From Salinibacterium sp. ZJ70 (lineage in GTDB: Bacteria > Actinomycetota > Actinomycetes > Actinomycetales > Microbacteriaceae), in contig NZ_CP061770.1 in the NCBI RefSeq assembly GCF_011751865.2, forward strand, positions 248,001-312,000: a stretch of DNA of 64,000 bases. The letters run 5' to 3'. The notes under the pieces are model-generated. The model ran no database searches and had not been told where the DNA came from. It was given only the letters and a program-made list of their open reading frames with translations. This document shows, one piece after another, positions 48,239-56,964 of the stretch (position 1 is its first letter; each line of letters opens with the position of its first letter). A program made the translations under genes and the position numbers.

Positions 48239-49479
48239 TGGCGGCGCAGGTGAGCTCGTCGATCCGACAGTTCGACTACAAGGCGCGAAACAGCTCCGGA
48301 AAAGTCGTCAAGGGGCGCCTCGAGGGCGCGACGGAGGCGGTGGTCGTCGACAAGCTTCGGGGCATGAGTCTCGCCCCTGTCGAGGTCAAGGAGTTCGTGG
48401 GCGGCACGGGCCTGAACCGCGAGATCTCCCTCGGAAGCTTCGGCAAGGGCGTCGAGCTCAAGTCGCTCGCGATCTCGAGCCGGCAGCTCGCGACCATGAT
48501 CTCCGCGGGCATCTCGCTGCTGAAGGCGCTCAGTGTGCTCGCCGAGCAGACGGAGGACAAGAAGCTCGCCCCGATCCTTGTGCAGGTCGCGCGCGACGTC
48601 GAGACCGGTGGGGCGCTCTCGGATGCGCTCGCGAAGCACCCGATCGATTTCCCGCCGCTCATGATCTCGATGGTGCGGGCGGGTGAGACGGGCGGATTCC
48701 TCGAAGACGCGCTCGACACCATCGCGACGAACTTCGAGAAGGAGGCGAAGCTCCGCGCTGCCATCAAGTCGGCCATGACGTACCCCGTCATGGTGCTCTC
48801 GATGGCGGTTGTCGCTGTCGCGGCGATGCTGATCTTCATCGTCCCGGTGTTCAGCGACATGTACGCCAACGCCGGGCAGGAGCTTCCGGCGATGACCCAG
48901 GTTCTCGTCGTCGCGAGCGAGAACATGGTCTGGCTCGTGCCGACGGTCGTCGTGGTGTGCGTCGTCGTCTCGGTCTGGTGGCGCCTCAACAGGAACACCC
49001 GCGCGGTGCGCGAGCGCGTCGACCCCATCAAGTTCCGCCTGCCGGTGTTCGGGCCGCTCAACAAGAAGATCGCGGTGACGCGTTTCACCCGCAACCTCGC
49101 GAACATGCTGGGTGCCGGTGTCCCGCTCATGACGGCGCTGCTCGTCGTGGGCGAGACGGCGGGCAACTGGGTGATCGAGCAAGCGGCGCAGAACGTCTCG
49201 GATGCGGTGCGCCAGGGGCGTTCCGTGGCGGGCCCGCTCGCCGAGCAGGGGGTCTTCCCGCCTATGGTGACCCAGATGGTCGCCGTGGGTGAGGATTCCG
49301 GATCGATGGAGACGATGCTGCGCAAGGTGGCGGACTTCTACGACACGGAGGTCGAGGCCACCACGAAGTCACTCACCTCGATCATCGAGCCGCTTCTCAT
49401 CGCCTTCCTCGGCATTGTGGTCGGCGGCATGATCATCGCCCTCTACATGCCGATCTTCGGCATGACGCAGGCGGTCTGA
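48238..49479 (+). CDS. pilC: Type IV pilus platform protein PilC (GspF family)
   Basis: 413 residues. Two GspF domains: the first after FDYKARNSSGKVVKG with FSRQLATMISAGISLLKAL-type sequence, the second after RFTRNLANMLGAGVPLMTALLVVGE. Three TM helices lie near residues 180-205, 225-245 and 385-405. It is the inner-membrane platform that couples PilB/PilT to pilin. The gene overlaps pilT and ends before a 149-bp gap ahead of pilA. Confidence 0.94.
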   Translation: MAAQVSSSIRQFDYKARNSSGKVVKGRLEGATEAVVVDKLRGMSLAPVEVKEFVGGTGLNREISLGSFGKGVELKSLAISSRQLATMISAGISLLKALSVLAEQTEDKKLAPILVQVARDVETGGALSDALAKHPIDFPPLMISMVRAGETGGFLEDALDTIATNFEKEAKLRAAIKSAMTYPVMVLSMAVVAVAAMLIFIVPVFSDMYANAGQELPAMTQVLVVASENMVWLVPTVVVVCVVVSVWWRLNRNTRAVRERVDPIKFRLPVFGPLNKKIAVTRFTRNLANMLGAGVPLMTALLVVGETAGNWVIEQAAQNVSDAVRQGRSVAGPLAEQGVFPPMVTQMVAVGEDSGSMETMLRKVADFYDTEVEATTKSLTSIIEPLLIAFLGIVVGGMIIALYMPIFGMTQAV

Positions 49480-49628
49480 CCCCCGATCTGGGGTCGGACC
49501 GCGCGGTATATGCCCCCCGGAAACGGGCCTGAAGTCCCGACGCCGGGGCACTACCGTCGTAGAGACGGGTCGGACCGACATGGGGGATCGGCTCGCACAT
49601 CAACCACCTATACAGAGATGGATCTGAC
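49480..49628 (+). promoter_or_regulatory. pilA upstream region with direct repeats
   Basis: This 149-bp gap holds the direct repeat GGGTCGGACCG at 49491-49501 and 49567-49577, a small hairpin at the pilC stop (49478-49483 with 49490-49495), and TATACA at 49609-49614, which resembles a -10 box and would give a very short leader. The major pilin gene probably has its own promoter here. Confidence 0.4.
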
Positions 49629-50078
49629 ATGACCCGCATCCAGGAACTTTTTGAGGCTCGCGCCGCGATCCTTCGCGACAAGAAGAAGAATGACAAGGGC
49701 TTCACCCTCGTCGAGCTTCTCGTCGTCATCATCATCATCGGCATTCTCGCCGCGATCGCCGTTCCGGTCTTCCTCGGTGTCCGCGAGGGCGCGTGGAAGT
49801 CGTCGGTCGAGTCGGACGTGCACAACACGATGCTCGCGGTGGAGCAGTACGCCATCACCAACAACGGCTCGGTGGCCGACTTCCCTGACACCGACATCGT
49901 CCAGTCCGCGGACAACACCATCGAGGTGACGGTGGCCGCGAGCAGCGCCACCAACTACACGATCACGGGCGAGAACAAGAACCTCACGGGCCAGATCTAC
50001 TCGTTCGACAACGGGTCGGGCGAGGGCACGTGGACTCAGGGTGCCCCCGCCGAGGACGAGGGCGACGGCGAGGGCTGA
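49629..50078 (+). CDS. pilA: Type IV major pilin (prepilin)
   Basis: 149 residues. Class III signal: basic leader of 24 residues ending KNDKG, cleavage before Phe25, and Glu29 at mature position +5 (FTLVELLVVIIIIGILAAIAVPVFL). The hydrophobic helix is followed by a small globular domain with no Cys pair and an acidic tail (AEDEGDGEG). PilD (53022) would process it. It is the major pilin by position and by the hairpin that follows. Confidence 0.93.
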   Translation: MTRIQELFEARAAILRDKKKNDKGFTLVELLVVIIIIGILAAIAVPVFLGVREGAWKSSVESDVHNTMLAVEQYAITNNGSVADFPDTDIVQSADNTIEVTVAASSATNYTITGENKNLTGQIYSFDNGSGEGTWTQGAPAEDEGDGEG

Positions 50079-50119
50079 TCACACGACCCCGATCAGACTC
50101 AGCACGCTGACTGACAGCG

Positions 50120-50150
50120 GTGGGGCGCGGTTCTTCGAGCCGCGCCCCAC
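50120..50150 (+). terminator. Stem-loop between pilA and the minor pilin genes
   Basis: GTGGGGCGCGG (50120-50130) pairs perfectly with 50140-50150 around a 9-base loop. No T-run follows. It may end or slow most transcripts after pilA, so that the pilin is made in excess over the minor pilins. Confidence 0.6.
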
Positions 50151-50174
50151 TGGCATCCGACGAAGGAGAGGGCC

Positions 50175-50777
50175 ATGAGCCGAGCGCGCACACCTCGCGG
50201 TGACGCGGGCATCAGCCTGCTCGAGGTCATCGTCGCCCTCCTCGTGCTCTCGATCCTCGTACTGGCCTCGATCGGCTTCGTGACGCAGGCCAACACCTTC
50301 TCCGCCTACCAGCAGCACAACCAGGTGGCGGTCACCGTCGCGGGGGCGGCCATGGAACGCGCACTCGCGACACCCCCCGACCAGCTCGCATCCGATCGTG
50401 CTCAGGCCGATGTCCAGGCGGCTTTCGCCCAACTCGCGGGTCGCCCCAACGTCGGCGACACCTACCCGATCTGGGACAACACCGTCACCGGCGCGCCGCT
50501 GGTTCCGATCACCGAGACGCAGACGTTCTCGGGCACCGAATATGAGGCGACGACGCTCATCGGCACGTGTCATCGCCCACGGAACGTGGTCTCCGGTGTG
50601 ACCTGCGGCAAGGTGTCGGGAGCGACCGCGCTCGCCACCCCCACCGGACACCTGACCCTGTACCGTGTGACGGTCGTCGTCACGTGGACTGCCGACGATG
50701 AATGCCCAGGGGGATGCGCCTACGAGACGACGAGTCTCATCGATGCGACCGTCGGAGACGTGGAGTGGGTGGACTGA
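50175..50777 (+). CDS. Minor pilin, PilV-like prepilin
   Basis: 200 residues. Prepilin signal DAG|ISLLEVIVALLVLSILVLASIGFV with Gly12, and Glu17 at +5. The globular part has four Cys (GTCHRP, VTCGK, DDECPGGC) that could form disulfides. Likely a minor pilin that primes assembly or caps the fibre. Its stop overlaps the next start (TGATG at 50775-50779). Confidence 0.88.
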   Translation: MSRARTPRGDAGISLLEVIVALLVLSILVLASIGFVTQANTFSAYQQHNQVAVTVAGAAMERALATPPDQLASDRAQADVQAAFAQLAGRPNVGDTYPIWDNTVTGAPLVPITETQTFSGTEYEATTLIGTCHRPRNVVSGVTCGKVSGATALATPTGHLTLYRVTVVVTWTADDECPGGCAYETTSLIDATVGDVEWVD

Positions 50778-51466
50778 TGCGGGCGCTCTCACGTCGACTT
50801 GCTCGCCTGCGCGCCACGGGCGACCGTGGTCTCACCCTGACCGAGCTGATCGTGTCGCTCACGATCTTCGCCTTCGTGCTGGCTATCGGAGGCGTCACCA
50901 TCGTTCAGGTCTCGCGCGCCACCGTCGACGCCAAGATGCGGTCCGAGTCGGCGACGAACGTCCTCACCGCGTTCCAGTACCTCGATCGCCAGGTGCGCTA
51001 CGCCGACGCCATCAACTTCGCCGGCATCGGCGGTGAAGGTGCGGCGTACGTCGAGTTCCGCATCCCGCGCAGCTCCCGGCCCCCGCTTCACGACGGAACC
51101 GACCCGCAGCACGACCAGTGCGTCCAGTGGCGATTCCTTCCGGATTCCGGTGCGCTTCAGGTGCGACAGTGGGACGACCGCGCTGGGGTCACGCTTCCGG
51201 AGTGGGCGACCCGCGCCCGCCTGATCACGTCGGAGGCCTCCCGTGAGTATCCGTTCCAGATGATCCCCGCGCGCGCCGGGTCGGCGGCGACGCAGTCGCT
51301 GCGCATCCAGTTGGAGGCCGGCGGCGTGCCCGAGCATTCCCGCACGCGCGTCGATACCCGTCTGGTCGCGCGCAACAGCTCGCTCGCATCCACCAGCAAC
51401 CTCGATGGCAACGGTGACGGCGTCAGCGACGTGCCGGTGTGCAGCCCCCTGAACGTGCGGTCGTGA
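50777..51466 (+). CDS. Minor pilin, PilW-like prepilin
   Basis: 229 residues, ATG 50777. Prepilin signal DRG|LTLTELIVSLTIFAFVLAIGGVTIV with Gly18, and Glu23 at +5. Globular part includes MRSESATNVLTAFQYLDRQVRYADAI, typical of PilW/ComGF-type minor pilins. A DGNGDGVSDVP segment near the end may bind calcium. It is coupled to the genes on both sides. Confidence 0.88.
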   Translation: MRALSRRLARLRATGDRGLTLTELIVSLTIFAFVLAIGGVTIVQVSRATVDAKMRSESATNVLTAFQYLDRQVRYADAINFAGIGGEGAAYVEFRIPRSSRPPLHDGTDPQHDQCVQWRFLPDSGALQVRQWDDRAGVTLPEWATRARLITSEASREYPFQMIPARAGSAATQSLRIQLEAGGVPEHSRTRVDTRLVARNSSLASTSNLDGNGDGVSDVPVCSPLNVRS

Positions 51467-51477
51467 GAGGTGGAACG

Positions 51478-53025
51478 ATGAGAAGAGTGCAGCGTCTCTA
51501 CGCTGAAGCCCAGCAGTCCATGCTCGCCGGTGAGCGCGCAGATCGCGGTGCCGCGATGCTCCTGGTGCTCACGCTGATGGTCGTCCTCACCGGCGTGGTG
51601 GTGATGCTGAGCTCGGCGCTCGCATCGCAGGGCCCCGCTGTCCATCAAGCAGAACGCAGCTCGCAGACTGTGTACGCCGCGCAATCGGGCATGCAGATCG
51701 CTCTCGGGCAGCTCCGCAGCGCCGTGACCGCCGGCTACGGGGATCGATCCAAGCTGCCGTGCACCGTCGACGGCGCGATCGACAGCAGCGACGGCGCATC
51801 CGCCTATACGGTCGAGGTGCGCTACTACCGGGAGGACCCGACCGAGCGCACCCCAGCATGGCGTGACAACTCAGCGAACTTCCGGACCTGCTCCACCCTC
51901 ACCTTCACACCGCACTTCGCGCTCCTCACGGCACGGGCAGAGGGCGCTCCGAAGCCCGGACTCGACGACGCCGCCGGAAACCGTGCGCTGCAAGCCGTCT
52001 ATGCCTTCAAGGTGAGCAACGTCAACATCCCCGGTGGGCGCATCTTCAACTACGAGGAGACGCACTGCCTGGTTGCGCCGCAGCCTGCTGTCGCCGGGTC
52101 GAAGATCAGCTACCGGCCCGCAACGGAGTGCATGACGCTCCCCGACGCGCGCACGATGTGGGTCTACGACACCGACTACCGCATCAAACTGGCTGCCACC
52201 ATCGCATCGACGCCGCTGTGCATCACCGCGATGAACGAGTCCTCCACGCGCGACGCAGAGTTGCAGCCGTGTCGCTCCAGCACCGACAGCAACCGCCGCG
52301 TGCAGCTCTGGAACTGGGGTGGGAACTACTCGTGGGAGGGGCAGCGTCGGCTCGACCAGACCGGCCAGTCGTCGGTGTGCCTCGCGCCCCCGGATGGCTA
52401 CCACTCGCTCACTGGCCAGCCACTCCAGGCACGGGTCAACGGCTGCGGCCCGAACCGAAGCTTCTCACCGACCCCCGAGGTCGGTGCAGGTGCCGCGAGC
52501 TACGACACCCGACAGCTTGTCAACTACCTCGAATTCGGGCGTTGCGCGGACGTCACCGACACCGACATCAACAAGTCGTTCATGATCGCTTACCCGTGCA
52601 AGCAGGATGCGAGCGGGTTGCAGGGCTTCGACTGGAACCACAAGTGGTACTACTCCGAGCCGCCCGCGGGGCAGGTGCGCACGGGCACGCAGCAGATCTA
52701 CGTACAGGTCTCCGCAGGCAACTCCGGCCGTCGGTGCCTGGTCGCTCCGGCGGCGAACAGCAGCACGCGCTATGTCACCTTCGCCAACTGCAGCACCTCC
52801 AGCGCCGCCCAGCGGTGGATCCGCCACGGGGACACCGGCAGCTACGCCACGAGCTACCTCTTCACCGATCATCTCGGCCGCTGCCTCGACGTGAACCAGA
52901 GCGACACCTACTCGACGTGGTCGAAGATGGTCGTCCGCGAGTGCAGCAGCTCGCTCAGCCAGAAGTGGAACGCTCCCTCGCAGACCACCGACTCCACCCT
53001 CGGCGGCTACCGGGAGCTCGGGTGA
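51478..53025 (+). CDS. PilX-like minor pilin with C-terminal ricin-type lectin domain
   Basis: 515 residues. The N-terminus (ADRGAAMLLVLTLMVVLTGVVVMLSSAL) resembles PilX/GspK-type pilins, which lack Glu at +5 (here Leu29). A pilin-like domain runs to about 180. The rest, about 190-510, has repeated [C-L-x-V ... C ... QxW] units: RRVQLWNW, GRCADVT...YPCKQD, RRCLVAP...NCSTSSAAQRW, GRCLDVN...RECSSSLSQKW. These fit ricin B-type beta-trefoils, which bind galactose-type sugars. A lectin on a minor pilin would be a pilus-tip adhesin. Its stop overlaps the prepilin peptidase start (GTGA). Confidence 0.85.
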   Translation: MRRVQRLYAEAQQSMLAGERADRGAAMLLVLTLMVVLTGVVVMLSSALASQGPAVHQAERSSQTVYAAQSGMQIALGQLRSAVTAGYGDRSKLPCTVDGAIDSSDGASAYTVEVRYYREDPTERTPAWRDNSANFRTCSTLTFTPHFALLTARAEGAPKPGLDDAAGNRALQAVYAFKVSNVNIPGGRIFNYEETHCLVAPQPAVAGSKISYRPATECMTLPDARTMWVYDTDYRIKLAATIASTPLCITAMNESSTRDAELQPCRSSTDSNRRVQLWNWGGNYSWEGQRRLDQTGQSSVCLAPPDGYHSLTGQPLQARVNGCGPNRSFSPTPEVGAGAASYDTRQLVNYLEFGRCADVTDTDINKSFMIAYPCKQDASGLQGFDWNHKWYYSEPPAGQVRTGTQQIYVQVSAGNSGRRCLVAPAANSSTRYVTFANCSTSSAAQRWIRHGDTGSYATSYLFTDHLGRCLDVNQSDTYSTWSKMVVRECSSSLSQKWNAPSQTTDSTLGGYRELG

Positions 53026-53855
53026 GCGCGGCGTCCGCTCTCGCTGTCTCCTTCGTCGGGCTCCTGGGAGCGGCGGTGGGGTCGTTTCTCAACGTCGTCG
53101 TATGGCGGGTGCCGCGCGGGCTGAGCGTCGTCGCGCCGCCGTCGGCATGTCCGGGATGCGGCGCGCACATCGCGCCCCGCGACAACATCCCGCTCGCCTC
53201 CTGGCTCGTCCTGCGCGGCCGGTGCCGCTCCTGCCGCGGGTCGATCTCGGCGCGTTACCCCGCGGTTGAGGCCCTCACGCTGACCGTGTTCGTTGCGATC
53301 GCCTGGTGGCGCGTGCCGATCATCCTCGACTCCGCGGGCATCGCGGTGTTGGCCGAGACGCTCGTGCTCGCCGCGCTGCTGATCTTCGCCGCGCTCTCGA
53401 TCGCGCTCTCGGTGATCGATCTGGAGCTGCACCGTCTGCCGAACCCGCTCGTCGCGACCCTCGCGGTGTCGGCGCTGCTCCTGTTCGGTGGCGCGGCTCT
53501 CGCGACGGGCGATCTGGCGCACCTCGGGCGCATGCTCATCGCGGGCGCCGGGGCCTTCACCGTGTTCTTCGTGGTCGCCTTCATCCGGCCGGACGGCATG
53601 GGGTTCGGCGACGTGAAGCTCGCCGGCGCGCTCGGGCTCGTTCTCGGCTACGCGGGATGGGGCAGTGTGGTGGTGGGGTTCTTCACCGCATTCCTGCTCG
53701 GCGCGCTCGTCGGCGTCGTCATGCTCATCGCACGCCGCGCAACCCGCGGCGTCGGCATTCCATTCGGACCATGGCTCCTGGTGGGGGCGTGGTTCGGGTT
53801 CGTGGCTGGGGATTTCATCGCTCAGCAGTACCTCGCATTCGTCGGACTCGTCTGA
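53022..53855 (+). CDS. pilD: Prepilin peptidase/N-methyltransferase
   Basis: 277-residue polytopic aspartic peptidase that cleaves and methylates prepilins. N-terminal zinc-type Cys quartet C43, C46, C68, C71 (CPGC...CRSC). Catalytic Asp motifs are IDLELHRLPN and GFGDVKLAG. About eight TM helices. GTG 53022 overlaps the previous stop codon. Substrates are the four prepilins encoded just upstream. Confidence 0.95.
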   Translation: MSAASALAVSFVGLLGAAVGSFLNVVVWRVPRGLSVVAPPSACPGCGAHIAPRDNIPLASWLVLRGRCRSCRGSISARYPAVEALTLTVFVAIAWWRVPIILDSAGIAVLAETLVLAALLIFAALSIALSVIDLELHRLPNPLVATLAVSALLLFGGAALATGDLAHLGRMLIAGAGAFTVFFVVAFIRPDGMGFGDVKLAGALGLVLGYAGWGSVVVGFFTAFLLGALVGVVMLIARRATRGVGIPFGPWLLVGAWFGFVAGDFIAQQYLAFVGLV

Positions 53856-53875
53856 CGGCGGGGAAAGGGGGAACA

Positions 53876-54925
53876 GTGGCAGAGTCCATCGTCGGTATCG
53901 ATATCGGCAAGAACGCGATCCGCGCCGCGGAGGTGATGAATCCGACCAAGCCGAAGCCGACGCTCGTGCGCTACCACACGGTGCCGCTTCCCGAGGGTGC
54001 CGCGCATGCGGGGGAGGTCCTCGAGGTGGGCACCGTCGTCGAGGCGCTCAAGCAGCTGTGGTCGCGGGGCCGCTTCAAGAGCAAGCGGGTCGTTCTCGGC
54101 ACCGGCAACCAGCGCGTTCTCGTGCGCGACTTCTCGGTGCCCGCGATGCCGCTCGACCGGATCAAGGAATCGCTGCCGTTCCAGGCGCAGGAGCACCTGC
54201 CGCTTCCCGTCGCTGACGCCCTGCTCGACTTCTATCCGCTCGGTGAGGGTCAGTCCGAGTCGGGCCCCGTGCTCAACGGACTGCTCGTCGCCGCCGTCAA
54301 GGAGGCGGTGCTGGCGAACGTGCGCGCCGTGCAGAAGGCGGGCCTCGACCCGGTCGAGGTCGACCTCATCCCGTTCGCGCTCGCGCGCGTGCACACGCCG
54401 ATGGGCGAATCGCGCGGCACGGTCGCGATCGTGGAGCTCGGAGCCTCCAAAGCCACTGTCGTCATCAGCCGTGACGGCGTGCCCATCTTCGTGCGCACGA
54501 TCCAGAACGGCTCGGATGACATCAACAAGGCCCTCATCCAGCAGCTCGGCACCACACCCGAGCAGGCGGAGCAGATCAAGTGCAACCTGGGGCTCGCGCC
54601 GAACGGCTACTCGCCCGACTGGAAGCCGTCGATCGAGGTCGTCTTCTCGGTCGTCAGCGACCTCCTCGCCAACGTGCGCAACACGCTGAGCTTCTGGGTG
54701 AGCTCGCGCGCGGGGAACGACGTCGAGCACATCATCTTCACGGGCGGCGGCGCGGCCATGCCTGGTCTCGCGGCGGCTCTCGCCGACGTGCTCCGGCTTC
54801 CCGTGACGACCCCGGATGTCCGCAGCCGCTTCGTCCTCGGACGCGGGCTCGATGCCGGGGCGCTCGCGTCCGAGGCGTCGTCGCTCGCCGTCGCCGGGGG
54901 CCTGACGATGGGAAGTCGCGCATGA
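53876..54925 (+). CDS. pilM: Type IV pilus actin-like protein PilM
   Basis: 349 residues, GTG start after GGGAAAGGGGG. Actin/FtsA fold: VGIDIGKNAIRAAEV at the N-terminus, IVELGASKATVVI (phosphate 2), and FTGGGAAMPGLAAAL (adenosine). PilM sits on the cytoplasmic side and binds the short N-terminal tail of PilN. It overlaps pilN by four bases. Confidence 0.93.
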   Translation: MAESIVGIDIGKNAIRAAEVMNPTKPKPTLVRYHTVPLPEGAAHAGEVLEVGTVVEALKQLWSRGRFKSKRVVLGTGNQRVLVRDFSVPAMPLDRIKESLPFQAQEHLPLPVADALLDFYPLGEGQSESGPVLNGLLVAAVKEAVLANVRAVQKAGLDPVEVDLIPFALARVHTPMGESRGTVAIVELGASKATVVISRDGVPIFVRTIQNGSDDINKALIQQLGTTPEQAEQIKCNLGLAPNGYSPDWKPSIEVVFSVVSDLLANVRNTLSFWVSSRAGNDVEHIIFTGGGAAMPGLAAALADVLRLPVTTPDVRSRFVLGRGLDAGALASEASSLAVAGGLTMGSRA

Positions 54926-55641
54926 CGCAGACCGCACGCAGGGAAAAGGCCGTCCGGTCGCCGAAGGCGCGCACGAAGGGCTTCGCTCCCGTTCCGCCTC
55001 GCGTCGACCTGCTGCCGCCGGAGATCACCGTCGACAACCGGCGCCGCTCCGCACGTCGCGGCATGCGCGTCGTGATCATCGCCGTTGCGCTCATCACGCT
55101 GCTCGCGGTGGCGGGCGCGTGGTATCTGGAGTCGCAGGCGCGCGCCGAGCAGGCGCGGCTCGAGCGCGACGCGCAGGTGCTGCTGCTCGCGCAGGGCGAG
55201 TTCGCCGAGACCCGCTCCGTGCTGCGGGGCATCACCGAGACGGAGGCGGCCGTGCGCGTCGGCGGGTCGACCGACATCGACTGGGCCGACTACATCCGTC
55301 GCCTCCAGGGGCTGCTCCCGGCGGACGTCGTTCTCACGACGGTCTCCATCGATGCGGGCGGTCCGCTTGCGGCGTACGAGCAGTCGACGGTCCCGCTCGA
55401 GCGCCCGCGCATCGCGACGCTCGTGTTCAGCGCCGAGTCGCCTGGCGTGCCGAGCATCCCGAACTGGATCAACTCGCTCACGGCGCTTCCCGGCTTCGCC
55501 GACGCTTCGCCGAGCGGCCTCACTCACCAGGGAGAGGTCTTCACGGGAACCGTGACCATGCACATCAACACGGACGCGTACTCGCACCACTTCGTGCCGG
55601 AGGAGACCGCGGACGCGACGGCTGAGGGAGACGACCAGTGA
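54922..55641 (+). CDS. pilN: Type IV pilus alignment protein PilN
   Basis: 239 residues. The cytoplasmic tail includes PPRVDLLPPEI, the PilM-binding motif (xVNLLP-like), then one TM (RVVIIAVALITLLAVAGAWYL), a coiled region, and a small alpha/beta domain. It forms the PilMNO alignment complex. It overlaps both neighbours by four bases. Confidence 0.92.
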   Translation: MTQTARREKAVRSPKARTKGFAPVPPRVDLLPPEITVDNRRRSARRGMRVVIIAVALITLLAVAGAWYLESQARAEQARLERDAQVLLLAQGEFAETRSVLRGITETEAAVRVGGSTDIDWADYIRRLQGLLPADVVLTTVSIDAGGPLAAYEQSTVPLERPRIATLVFSAESPGVPSIPNWINSLTALPGFADASPSGLTHQGEVFTGTVTMHINTDAYSHHFVPEETADATAEGDDQ

Positions 55642-56267
55642 ATCTCGACAACCGCCTGTGGGGCATCATCACCGCGTTCATCTGCATCGGCACGCTCGCT
55701 CTGGGATGGTTCGTGGGCGTCGAGCCGCGCCTGGCCGGCATGGCGAGGGCTGCAGATGCCGCCGAGAACACCACGCAGCAGAACGAGCTCGCGCGTCTCG
55801 ACATCGCGCGCATGACGGAGGCGACCGAACGAATCGATGAGCTGCGCGCGGAGCTCGCGCAGCTGCGACGTGCCGTTCCCGCGGGCGTCGACGGCACGGG
55901 CTTCATCACGGCACTCGACGGCCTCATCGCGGCCCACGGGGTCTCGCTGAAGTCGGTGGTGTTCGGTACCCCCGAGGCCTACTCGCCTCCGACGGGCGAA
56001 GGCGCACCGCTCACGGATCCTGCCGTCACGAGCGAGAACATGGTCGTCGTGTCCGTCAGCGTCACTGTCGCCGGCGCGAACGAGAACGTGCTCTCGTTCA
56101 TGAACGGCCTGCAGCGTGCCGACCGCCTCGTCGCGGTCACGGGTGTCACGAAGTCGAACGTCGAGGAGACCGTCGAGCTCACGGTCGACGGCACGATGTT
56201 CGTCATGCGCGACCCACTCGCCGAGGCAGCGCTCGATGCCTCCGACGAGGCGGCTGCCGAAGGCTGA
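55638..56267 (+). CDS. pilO: Type IV pilus alignment protein PilO
   Basis: 209 residues, GTG start overlapping pilN. One N-terminal TM (IITAFICIGTLALGWFVGV), a coiled coil (about 50-85), and a C-terminal ferredoxin-like domain. No PilP or PilQ gene follows, as expected in a cell without an outer membrane. The gene ends in a terminator. Confidence 0.9.
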   Translation: MNLDNRLWGIITAFICIGTLALGWFVGVEPRLAGMARAADAAENTTQQNELARLDIARMTEATERIDELRAELAQLRRAVPAGVDGTGFITALDGLIAAHGVSLKSVVFGTPEAYSPPTGEGAPLTDPAVTSENMVVVSVSVTVAGANENVLSFMNGLQRADRLVAVTGVTKSNVEETVELTVDGTMFVMRDPLAEAALDASDEAAAEG

Positions 56268-56273
56268 GAGACC

Positions 56274-56311
56274 GCCGGCGACCGCTTCCTCCCGTTGCGG
56301 TCGTCGGCTTT
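56274..56311 (+). terminator. Terminator of the pilus operon
   Basis: GCCGGCGACCGC (56274-56285) pairs with 56297-56308 with one mismatch; the stem is followed by TTTCTC. Confidence 0.78.
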
Positions 56312-56327
56312 CTCATGTCCGCGCGCA

Positions 56328-56357
56328 TTGCGGCGCGATACGTGATAACGGTATGCT
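56328..56357 (+). promoter_or_regulatory. Promoter of the str operon (rpsL-rpsG-fusA)
   Basis: TTGCGG (56328-56333), an 18-base spacer, and TATGCT (56352-56357). The start would be near 56364. The remaining 227 bases to rpsL form a long untranslated leader; I see no clear leader peptide or riboswitch in it, only GC-rich sequence. Within the 323-base gap 56268-56590 nothing else is recognised. Confidence 0.65.
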
Positions 56358-56590
56358 TGACCGTGTGTGTGCACTCGCACGCGTCTCCCCTGCTCGGATA
56401 CCGGCGAAGCCGGATGCCGTCCGGGCTGCGGAGAACACCAGAGCGCACACCAGGGCCAGGCCGGCGCACCCGCACCGGCTGACCCCCACGGCATGTCCGT
56501 CTGCAGTCCCGTCGAGGTTCCTCGCTGGGTGACGGATCCCGATGGATCCACCATCAAGCTGTCACCGTGCAGCGTTAACAAGGAGCAGTT

Positions 56591-56959
56591 TTGCCCACTA
56601 TTCAGCAGTTGGTCCGCAAGGGCCGCTCGCCGAAGGTCACCAAGACCAAGGCGCCCGCCCTGAAGGCGAACCCGCAGCAGCGCGGCGTGTGCACCCGTGT
56701 GTACACCACGACCCCCAAGAAGCCGAACTCGGCTCTCCGCAAGGTCGCCCGTGTGAAGCTCAGCAACGGCACCGAGGTCACCGCCTACATCCCCGGCGAG
56801 GGCCACAACCTCCAGGAGCACTCGATGGTGCTCGTGCGTGGCGGTCGTGTGAAGGACCTCCCCGGTGTGCGTTACAAGATCGTTCGCGGCGCCCTGGACA
56901 CCCAGGCCGTCAAGAACCGCAAGCAGGCCCGTAGTCGCTACGGCGCCAAGAAGGGTTAA
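56591..56959 (+). CDS. rpsL: 30S ribosomal protein S12
   Basis: 122 residues, TTG start with AGGAG seven bases before it. Full-length S12, with Lys43 in [13 protein letters not shown] and Lys88 in [11 protein letters not shown] both wild type, so streptomycin sensitivity at this target is expected. First gene of the str operon. Confidence 0.99.
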   Translation: MPTIQQLVRKGRSPKVTKTKAPALKANPQQRGVCTRVYTTTPKKPNSALRKVARVKLSNGTEVTAYIPGEGHNLQEHSMVLVRGGRVKDLPGVRYKIVRGALDTQAVKNRKQARSRYGAKKG

Positions 56960-56964
56960 GGAAG

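Noticed and set aside
49478..49495. Hairpin at the pilC stop as a true terminator
   Set aside because: The stem is only six base pairs with no T-run; too weak to claim separately from the pilA upstream region.
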